Below, piece by piece: positions 58,187 through 64,000 of a stretch of DNA of 64,000 nt; position 1 is the first letter of the stretch, and each line of letters starts with the position of its first letter. The notes beneath the pieces are model-generated. The model searched no databases. It saw only the letters and a program-made list of their open reading frames with translations, and had not been told where the DNA came from. This stretch comes from Streptosporangium pseudovulgare (GTDB lineage Bacteria; Actinomycetota; Actinomycetes; Streptosporangiales; Streptosporangiaceae), in NCBI RefSeq assembly GCF_014648055.1, contig NZ_BMQJ01000005.1:124001-188000 (forward strand). The letters run 5' to 3'. The translations under genes and the position numbers were made by a program.

Positions 58187-59266
58187 TCACGCCTGCCACT
58201 TGAGCCGCGCGAAACCGGGCTTGATGACGCCGTTGATCAGCGCGAGGCGCTCGTCGAACGGCAGGAACGCCGATTTCATGGCGTTGATCGTGAACCACTG
58301 CAGGTCGTCCCAGCCGTAACCGAACGCCTCCGACAGCTTGGCGAACTCCCGCGAGACGCTGGTGCCGCTCATCAGCCGGTTGTCGGTGTTGACGGTGACC
58401 CGGAAGTTCAGCCTCCGCAGCAGGCCGATCGGGTGCTCGGCGATGGACGGCGCCGCGCCGGTCTGCAGGTTGGAGGTCGGGCACATCTCCAGCGGGATGC
58501 GCTTGTCGCGGACGTAGGCGGCGAGCCGGCCGAGCTTGGCCTCGCCGTCGCCCGTCACCGTGACGTCGTCGATGATCCGCACCCCGTGGCCGAGGCGGTC
58601 GGCGCCGCACCACTGGATCGCCTGCCAGATCGACGGCAGCCCGAACGCCTCGCCGGCGTGGATGGTGAAGTGGGCGTTCTCCCGCTGGAGGTACTCGAAG
58701 GCGTCGAGGTGCCGGGTCGGGGGGTAGCCCGCCTCGGCCCCGGCGATGTCGAAGCCCGCCACGCCGACGTCGCGGTAGCGGACCGCGAGCTCGGCGATCT
58801 CCATGGACCTGGCCTGGTGGCGCATCGCGGTGAGCAGGGTGCCCACCCGGATGTCGCGGCCCTCGGAGCCGATCCTGAAGCCCTCCAGTACGGCCTCGAT
58901 GACCTCCTCCAGGCTGAGCCCGGCGGAGGTGTGCTGCTCGGGGGCGTAGCGCACCTCGGCGTAGACGACGCCGTCGGCCGCGAGGTCCTCGGCGCACTCG
59001 GCGGCGACGCGGACCAGCGCCTCGCGCGTCTGCATGACGCCGACCGTGTGGTCGAAGGTCTCCAGGTAACGCTCCAGCGAACCGGAGTCGGACGCCTCGC
59101 GGAACCAGGTCCGCAGCTCCTCCGGGTCGGTCGTGGGCAGCCGGTCGTAGCCCGTCTCGCGGGCGAGCTCCACGATGGTCTCCGGCCGCAGACCACCGTC
59201 GAGGTGATCGTGGAGCAAGACCTTCGGAGCCCGGCGGATCTCCTCAAGGGTGGGTAGCTGACTCAT
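58187..59266 (-). CDS. add: Adenosine deaminase
   Basis: 359 residues. Zinc ligands His19 and His21 are in [16 protein letters not shown] carries the catalytic Glu; RLGHGVRI supplies a further His; and [13 protein letters not shown] holds the Asp ligand. It deaminates adenosine and deoxyadenosine to inosine, which the nearby phosphorylase can split. ATG at 59266. TAAGAT ends 6 bases upstream and there is no ribosome site, so the transcript is probably leaderless. Confidence 0.95.
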   Translation of the reverse strand: MSQLPTLEEIRRAPKVLLHDHLDGGLRPETIVELARETGYDRLPTTDPEELRTWFREASDSGSLERYLETFDHTVGVMQTREALVRVAAECAEDLAADGVVYAEVRYAPEQHTSAGLSLEEVIEAVLEGFRIGSEGRDIRVGTLLTAMRHQARSMEIAELAVRYRDVGVAGFDIAGAEAGYPPTRHLDAFEYLQRENAHFTIHAGEAFGLPSIWQAIQWCGADRLGHGVRIIDDVTVTGDGEAKLGRLAAYVRDKRIPLEMCPTSNLQTGAAPSIAEHPIGLLRRLNFRVTVNTDNRLMSGTSVSREFAKLSEAFGYGWDDLQWFTINAMKSAFLPFDERLALINGVIKPGFARLKWQA

Positions 59267-59272
59267 CTCGCC

Positions 59273-59278
59273 ATCTTA
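59273..59278 (-). promoter_or_regulatory. -10 box of a leaderless transcript (add)
   Basis: TAAGAT on the minus strand ends 6 bases before the add ATG, a good -10 match at the spacing of leaderless promoters. Confidence 0.55.
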
Positions 59279-59410
59279 CGTCGCAGGTCGGAACGGAAAT
59301 CTTGCGGGCGGATCGATCCCGCCCGCCGGAAGGCCCGGCGGGGACCCCGCCCACGTGGGAGGAGCCGTGGGGCCGTGGACACGAGAAGAGGCGCCATCCG
59401 GGGACCGGGC

Positions 59411-59764
59411 CTACTCCTCGCGCCCGGCGCCCTCGGGCGAGAAGGCGGGCAGGCAGACCGCGACGTACTCGGCGCCCTCGGGGCCGCTGCTGTAGCGGAT
59501 CTTCTCCCCCGGCTCGCTCACGAACGCCTGCCCGGCGCCGACCTCGGTCGTGCCCCCGGCGTGCTCGACGACGACGGTTCCCCTGAGGACCAGCGTGTAC
59601 TCGGTGAACTCCGGCGTCTGGGCCGGCTCCTCCCACCCCGCCGGGGCCTTCATGTGGGCGATCGAGAGGGTCTCGTCACCGCTGTTGACCCGGCCGACGT
59701 ACTCGTCGATCACCTTGCCGCCGGGGACCGGGATCCGCGTCGCGCTGTCGATTCTGCGTACCAT
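59411..59764 (-). CDS. Small cupin-domain protein
   Basis: 117 residues, a single cupin barrel: PEFTEYTLVLRGTVVVEHAGG corresponds to cupin motif 1 (Glu but no His-x-His) and GAGQAFVSEPGEKIRYSS to motif 2. The usual metal-binding His residues are replaced, so a metal-free, ligand-binding or ethanolamine-type cupin (EutQ-like) is more likely than an oxygenase. ATG at 59764. CAAACT ends about 6 bases upstream with no ribosome site, suggesting a leaderless transcript. It is a single gene between add and the AMIN-like lipoprotein. Confidence 0.82.
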   Translation of the reverse strand: MVRRIDSATRIPVPGGKVIDEYVGRVNSGDETLSIAHMKAPAGWEEPAQTPEFTEYTLVLRGTVVVEHAGGTTEVGAGQAFVSEPGEKIRYSSGPEGAEYVAVCLPAFSPEGAGREE

Positions 59765-59853
59765 CCGACCAGTTTGTCACTTTCCCGGCCGGAAACCGGT
59801 CGTGAATCGGCCGGGAGCCGGCGGAAAGCAGCCGGGAGGCGGTCGGGAAGCGG

Positions 59854-60498
59854 TCAGTGGGCGACGTCGACGACCAGCCGGTTCGGGTTCCGCTGCTCCG
59901 TCACCCGGAACCCCGCCCGGTGGTCCAGGACGATGCCGACGCCCACCACGCCCTCGAAGTCGCCGGTCTTGACCACGTTCTGCACGTTGCCCAGCCCGGC
60001 CTGGAAGATCGGCCCGCCCGTCCAGGTGGGTTTCCCGGAGTCGCCGTGCGCCACGGCCGGCCGCATCCTGACCTCCAGGTAGGCCCCGCCGGTGGCGTCG
60101 ATCGGGTCGCCCGACCCCTCCTGGACCAGCTTGGGCACCCAGCGCACGGTGTACCCCGGCAGGGCGCCCTTCACGTCGATCACCACGCGGTCGAACCCGT
60201 CGTGCTCGGCGAACCGCGCGCCGGTGACGATCGGCGACTCGTCGAGGTCGCGCTCGACCTCGACCTCCGCGGTCCCGGTCGGGGGTTTCCGCCCCGGCCG
60301 CGCGGCGGATGTGGCGGCCGGGGAGGACGGCGGCGCGGCGGGGGCCGAGGAGGCGCCCGGCGCCCCGGGGGCGTCCGAGGTCGCCGTGGCGGCCGGCGGG
60401 TCGGCCGGCGTGAAACCGGTGTCCCGCGCGGCGGCGCCGCAACCGGCGGCCGGCAGGCCGAGAAGGACGAGGGTGAGGGCGACGCGGATGCGCTTCAT
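59854..60498 (-). CDS. Lipoprotein with AMIN-like domain
   Basis: 214 residues from ATG 60498 (TAGGAGG upstream). The signal peptide RIRVALTLVLLGLPAAG ends at lipobox AAGC (Cys20). A roughly 60-residue Ala/Pro/Ser linker, suited to crossing the cell wall, leads to an AMIN-like domain (GFDRVVIDVKGALPGYTVRWV; FQAGLGNVQNVVK; GVGIVLDHRAGFRVTEQRNPNRLVVDV). AMIN-type domains bind peptidoglycan or polysaccharide. The role is probably in the cell envelope; its partner is unknown. Confidence 0.88.
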   Translation of the reverse strand: MKRIRVALTLVLLGLPAAGCGAAARDTGFTPADPPAATATSDAPGAPGASSAPAAPPSSPAATSAARPGRKPPTGTAEVEVERDLDESPIVTGARFAEHDGFDRVVIDVKGALPGYTVRWVPKLVQEGSGDPIDATGGAYLEVRMRPAVAHGDSGKPTWTGGPIFQAGLGNVQNVVKTGDFEGVVGVGIVLDHRAGFRVTEQRNPNRLVVDVAH

Positions 60499-60617
60499 GG
60501 TGGGCCTCCTACGTCTTAGATGCCCCGGGGGCGGGGGCGGTTCACCCCGTGGACGGCACCGGCCGCCGCACCGCTTCGATCATCGCAGGTCAGGTGGGGG
60601 AAAGCTCCGGAACCACG

Positions 60618-62057
60618 TCAGACGGTCTCCAGCACCCTGTCGTCCGGCGTCCCGCCGTCCGCCGCGGGGACGGCCGCACGGGCACGGCGGAGACCGGTGA
60701 GCGCGATCGCCAGCCCGGTCAGCCCGAGGATCGCCGAGACGGTGATCGCCGCGCGGAAGCCGTCGAGCGGGTCGGCGCTCGTGTTCGAGGTGAGCACGGC
60801 CGTCACGACGGCCAGCACGACCGCTCCGCCGACCTGCCCGGAGGTGTTGAGCAGGCCGGAGGCCAGCCCCTGCTCGTCGTCGGCGACGCCGTTGGTCGCC
60901 TGGATGTTCAGCGACGGGAAGGACAGCGCGAAGGCGATGCCCAGCAGGACCATGCCGGGGATGACCAGCGTGAACAGGTCCGGGTCGGCGTTCACCCGGA
61001 GGAAGAAGGCGTAGCCGCCGGCCAGCGCGGCCGAGCCGATGACGATCAGCCGGGCGGTGCCGAACCGGTCGGCCAGGTCGCCCATCTTGGTGGAGGTCAC
61101 CGCCACCAGCAGCCCGGCGGGCAGGAACGCCAGCGCGGTCGCGAGGGCCGACCAGTGCAGGAAGTTCTGGAAGTACTGCATGGCCACGAACTGGAAGCCG
61201 ACGTAGGAGCCGAACAGGATGACCAGGCCGAGGTTGGCCCGGACGATCGGGCCGGACCGCAGGATGCCGAGCCGTACCAGCGGGTGCCTGACCCGCCGCT
61301 CGGTGACCACGAACGCGGCCAGCAGCGCCACCACCCCGGCCAGCGAGCCGACGGTGCGGACCGAGCCCCAGCCGGCCTCGGGTGCCTGGACCACGGTGAA
61401 CACCAGCAGCAGCATGGAGGCGGTGATGGTGATCGCGCCGATGAGGTCGTGGCCGCCCTCGGCCCGCTCCTCCTCGCGCCTGGGCAGGTATCGCAGCGCC
61501 GCGACCAGCGCGATGACGGCGACGGGGACCGGCATGAGGAACGTCCAGCGCCAGCCGAGCTGGGTCAGGAAGCCCGAGATGACCAGGCCCAGGGAGAAGC
61601 CGCTGGCGCCCGCGGCGGTGAAGACGCTGAGGGCCCGGTTGCGGGACGGGCCCTCGGCGAAGGTCGTGGTGATGATGGACAGCGCGGCGGGGGCGGTGAA
61701 GGCGGCGCTGACGCCCTTGACGAACCGGGCGGCGATCAGCAGGGTCCCGTCGTTGACCAGGCCGCCGAGGAGCGAGGCCACCGCGAAGACGGCCAGCGCG
61801 GCCAGGAAGACCCGGCGCCGGCCGAGCAGGTCGGCGGTGCGGCCGCCCAGCAGGAGCAGCCCTCCGTAGCCGAGCACGTAGCCGCTGACCACCCACTGCA
61901 GGGCGGAGGTGGAAAGGCCCAGGTCGGCCTGGATGGACGGCAGGGCCACGCCGACCATCGACACGTCCAGGGCGTCGAGGAACACCACGGCGGAGAGCAC
62001 CGTGAGCGCGGCCCAGAGGCGCGCGTCCCAGCGTTCGTCGGGGGAGGAATGGATCAT
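60618..62057 (-). CDS. MFS drug exporter, DHA2 (14-helix) type
   Basis: 479 residues. The first helix WAALTVLSAVVFLDALDVSMVGVALPSIQ carries motif D1, GGRTADLLGRRRVF is motif A, and SGFSLGLVISGFLTQLGWRWTF is motif C of proton antiporters. The hydropathy and length fit 14 helices. It is divergent from a MarR gene with an inverted operator between them, so it is probably a substrate-inducible efflux pump for a toxic small molecule. The ATG at 62057 starts the conserved part; an upstream ATG at 62084 would add nine residues. Confidence 0.92.
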   Translation of the reverse strand: MIHSSPDERWDARLWAALTVLSAVVFLDALDVSMVGVALPSIQADLGLSTSALQWVVSGYVLGYGGLLLLGGRTADLLGRRRVFLAALAVFAVASLLGGLVNDGTLLIAARFVKGVSAAFTAPAALSIITTTFAEGPSRNRALSVFTAAGASGFSLGLVISGFLTQLGWRWTFLMPVPVAVIALVAALRYLPRREEERAEGGHDLIGAITITASMLLLVFTVVQAPEAGWGSVRTVGSLAGVVALLAAFVVTERRVRHPLVRLGILRSGPIVRANLGLVILFGSYVGFQFVAMQYFQNFLHWSALATALAFLPAGLLVAVTSTKMGDLADRFGTARLIVIGSAALAGGYAFFLRVNADPDLFTLVIPGMVLLGIAFALSFPSLNIQATNGVADDEQGLASGLLNTSGQVGGAVVLAVVTAVLTSNTSADPLDGFRAAITVSAILGLTGLAIALTGLRRARAAVPAADGGTPDDRVLETV

Positions 62058-62081
62058 GCCGCACACTTTTCCATGCAGATG

Positions 62082-62137
62082 CATCTAATGCAAACGAATT
62101 AAATTCTTGTGCATTAAATGTTCACGCATGGTACGAT
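62082..62137. promoter_or_regulatory. MarR operator and marR promoter
   Basis: CATCTAATGCA (62082-62092) and TGCATTAAATG (62110-62120) form an inverted repeat with one mismatch in the AT-rich gap between the MFS and marR genes. TACGAT (62132-62137) lies 6 bases before the marR ATG, a leaderless -10 box, with TTGTGC (62107-62112) as a poor -35. The right half-site falls between the two boxes, so MarR would repress both genes. Confidence 0.65.
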
Positions 62138-62143
62138 CCGCGC

Positions 62144-62563
62144 ATGAGCGAGGAGTCCCTGGTCTGCGCCTGGCGTGAGCTGCTGGCCAAGCACGCCACG
62201 ACCACCTGCGCACTGGAGCGCGAGCTCTCCGAGCGGCACGGGCTCGGCATGAGCGAGTTCGAGGTGCTGGAGCGCATGGTCGAGGGCGGCCAGGAGAAGT
62301 ACCGCGTCCAGGAGGTGGCCGACGCGGTCCACCTCAGCCAGAGCGCCTGCTCGCGGCTCATCGCGCGCCTGGAGAAGGCCGGGCTGGTGCGCCGGGGGAT
62401 GTGCGAGGCCGACCGGCGGGGCGTCTTCGTCCTCATCACCGACGAGGGCCGCGCCCGCCACGCCGAGGCCAGGCCCACCCACCGCGCCGTGCTGTCGGCC
62501 GTCTTCTCATCCGAGGGGAGTCCGGGGAAACGCTCCGAGGAGCGGTCCCCCCTGCGTGCCTGA
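62144..62563 (+). CDS. MarR-family regulator
   Basis: 139 residues. The winged helix runs through GLGMSEFEVLERMVEG, YRVQEVADAVHLSQSACSRLIARLEKAGLV and the wing RGMCEADRRGVFVLITDEGRAR. N- and C-terminal helices for dimerisation are present, the latter short. ATG at 62144, probably on a leaderless mRNA. Divergent from the MFS exporter, it is the expected repressor of both. Three Cys in the protein (two near the N-terminus, one in the wing) leave redox or thiol sensing as a possibility. Confidence 0.92.
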   Translation: MSEESLVCAWRELLAKHATTTCALERELSERHGLGMSEFEVLERMVEGGQEKYRVQEVADAVHLSQSACSRLIARLEKAGLVRRGMCEADRRGVFVLITDEGRARHAEARPTHRAVLSAVFSSEGSPGKRSEERSPLRA

Positions 62564-62586
62564 GCCACGACCCCGCGAACCGCGCG

Positions 62587-63228
62587 TCAGGAGACCAGTG
62601 GACCGCGTCGCGCCCTCCGCGTCGAGACCAGTCCTCCGGCCAGGCCGCTCATCGCACAGACCGCGACCAGCCCCAGATACTGCGGAACCGAGAAGGCGAA
62701 CCACGGCTCACCGGTCATCGCGGCCCCCAGCGCGGTCAGGGAGGCGGCGGCGATGCCCGTCCCCAGCAGCGCCAGGACGAACGGCCCCGGAACGACCTCT
62801 ATCGGTACGTCCGCGGGCGCCAGCCCGACCGCCCGCAACAACGCCGCCACCGCCCAGGCGTACGGCACGGCCAGCGCACAGCCCGCCACGCTCGCCGCCG
62901 CGGCCACCACCAGCGCCTCCACCGTGACCAGCCGCCGCACCTGCCGCGGCGTCATGCCGACCGACCGCAGCAGACCCCAGAGCCTGCGCTGCCGCAGCAC
63001 GTACAGGCTCAGCGTCCCCGAGACCACGAAGACGGACACGAACCCCGAGACCAGAGCGGACAGGACCAGCAGCCCCATGATCCCCTCCAGCGTCTCGTCA
63101 CCGCCCGCCCCGGCGACCAGCAGGCCGCTGGAGGCCACCAGCATCACCGCCATGAGAACCGCCGCGAACGACGCGGCGAAGCCGGTCGGAGCGGTCCGGA
63201 CGTTGTTCCAGGCGAGCACGAGCGTCAT
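62587..63228 (-). CDS. FtsX-type ABC permease, unusually short
   Basis: 213 residues, while actinobacterial two-domain FtsX permeases have about 750-850. It has an N-terminal helix (FAASFAAVLMAVMLVASSGLLVAG), only about ten residues where a large extracytoplasmic domain is expected, and one FtsX domain (LLVLSALVSGFVSVFVV, LYVLRQRRLWGLLRSVGMTPRQVRRLV). A last helix ends in TRRARRGP, like the C-terminus of the full protein. This looks like a gene shortened by internal deletion or a compact single-domain permease. It is coupled to the ATPase gene by ATGA. Confidence 0.8.
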   Translation of the reverse strand: MTLVLAWNNVRTAPTGFAASFAAVLMAVMLVASSGLLVAGAGGDETLEGIMGLLVLSALVSGFVSVFVVSGTLSLYVLRQRRLWGLLRSVGMTPRQVRRLVTVEALVVAAAASVAGCALAVPYAWAVAALLRAVGLAPADVPIEVVPGPFVLALLGTGIAAASLTALGAAMTGEPWFAFSVPQYLGLVAVCAMSGLAGGLVSTRRARRGPLVS

Positions 63229-63950
63229 CGGCGGCCGCCCAGCAGCGCGCCGATCCGGTCGGCCGACGGCCTGTCCATGACGTCGGTGATCCGCCCGTCC
63301 GTCAGGAACAGGACGCTGTCCGCCCGGGCCGCCGCCTCCGGATCGTGCGTGACCATCACCACCGTCTGACCGGACTCGTCGACCGCCTCGCGCAGCAGCG
63401 CCAACACCTCCTGCCCGGCGCTCCGGTCCAACGCGCCCGTCGGCTCGTCGGCGAAGAGCACCTCCGGCCTGCCGAGCAGCGCGCGGGCGATCGCCACCCG
63501 CTGCTGCTGTCCGCCGGAGAGCTGCGCCGGCCGGTGCCCCTCCCGGCCGGCCAGGCCGACGCGGTGCATGATCTCGCGCGCACGGGCCCGGTCCGGCCGC
63601 CGTCCGGCCAGCCTGCCGGGCAGGATCACGTTCTGCCAGGCGGTCAGCGACGGCACCAGGTTGAAAGCCTGGAAGATCACTCCGATCCGGTCGCGGCGGA
63701 GCACGGCGAGCTCCTTCTCCCCCAGGCGGGTGATGTCCTGCCCGGCGACGCGGACGACGCCCGCCTGGGGCCGGTCCAGGCCCGCAGCGCACTGCAGCAG
63801 CGTGCTCTTGCCCGATCCCGAGGGGCCCATGACGGCGGTGAAGGTGCCGCGCGGGAATCCGACGCCGACCTGGCGCAGCGCGGTCACCGCGCTGGGACCC
63901 GTGCCGTACGTCCTGGTCACCCCGTCGAGGAGAACCACATGATCATTCAT
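63225..63950 (-). CDS. ABC transporter ATPase, MacB/LolD type
   Basis: 241 residues. Walker A is GPSGSGKST, the signature is LSGGQQQRVAIARAL, Walker B is EVLFADEPTGALD, and the switch His is in VMVTHDPEAA. GVIFQAFNLVPSLTAWQNVILP is typical of the MacB/LolD subfamily that works with FtsX permeases in lipoprotein, peptide or antibiotic export and sensing. Start ATG at 63950; the remaining 50 bases of the window show only GGGG-type ribosome-site sequence, so the promoter is at or beyond the edge. It is coupled to the short permease. Confidence 0.94.
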   Translation of the reverse strand: MNDHVVLLDGVTRTYGTGPSAVTALRQVGVGFPRGTFTAVMGPSGSGKSTLLQCAAGLDRPQAGVVRVAGQDITRLGEKELAVLRRDRIGVIFQAFNLVPSLTAWQNVILPGRLAGRRPDRARAREIMHRVGLAGREGHRPAQLSGGQQQRVAIARALLGRPEVLFADEPTGALDRSAGQEVLALLREAVDESGQTVVMVTHDPEAAARADSVLFLTDGRITDVMDRPSADRIGALLGGRR

Positions 63951-64000
63951 GACCCCAGCCTGCCGGGCACGCCCCCGCGCTCCATCGGGGATCGCCCCGG

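Noticed and set aside
1-64000. CRISPR arrays, tRNA or rRNA genes, insertion sequences, prophage or integrative-element borders
   Set aside because: No regularly spaced repeat-spacer array, no tRNA-like fold, and no transposase, integrase or recombinase signature was found on either strand.

Overview
The window is about 64 kb of very GC-rich DNA with GTG and TTG starts, 4-bp ATGA/GTGA gene overlaps, leaderless promoters, Tat lipoproteins, a WXG100/EccC pair and an actinobacterial-type Tad pilus locus. This fits a (probably filamentous) actinomycete. The family is a guess; Streptosporangiaceae-like lineages fit best. No tRNA, rRNA, CRISPR array, transposase or integrase was seen.

Layout. 1-0.87 kb: DNA alkylation repair (3' end of an AlkA-type glycosylase, then ogt). 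1-12.4 kb, minus strand: one long Tad/Flp pilus operon (SAF/CpaB, CpaE-like, CpaF, TadB, TadC, Flp pilin, two TadE-like and one TadG-like pseudopilin) ending in a membrane LysM-BTAD regulator and two secreted proteins. 12.4-13.1 kb: a long intergenic region with degenerate repeats, a hairpin and three DnaA-box-like 9-mers. 13.1-19.5 kb: an EccC-like FtsK/SpoIIIE protein, a DUF2071 protein, the wreck of a VapBC toxin-antitoxin locus next to a 26-bp perfect palindrome, and a WXG100 protein. 19.9-23.1 kb: an acyl-CoA carboxylase alpha subunit and a secreted Gly-rich membrane protein.

23.4-49.9 kb is a carbohydrate region made of three regulated blocks. (a) A GH3 glycosidase with its LacI regulator and two identical palindromic operators. 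(b) A ROK repressor divergent from an ABC importer, sharing a 25-bp operator with the divergent GH31/GH42 pair 19 kb away. (c) A LacI-controlled operon of an ABC importer, four ADP-ribosylglycohydrolase (DraG-fold) paralogues and a ribokinase, read here as a catabolic route for an imported riboside. A CaiB-HpcH pair and an aldo/keto reductase lie between (b) and (c).

50-60.5 kb returns to conserved actinobacterial genes (lpdA, a GGCT-fold protein, purine nucleoside phosphorylase, phosphomannomutase, adenosine deaminase). They are interrupted by an ATPase fused to a restriction-endonuclease-like domain, whose promoter region is a strict 15-bp-period array of five CTCA-N4-TGAG palindromes. 60.6-64 kb holds an MFS exporter divergent from its MarR regulator, and an ABC ATPase with an unusually small FtsX-type permease.

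The least explained elements are the 15-bp array with its ATPase-nuclease, the four-DraG riboside operon, and the palindrome fused to a decayed VapBC locus.
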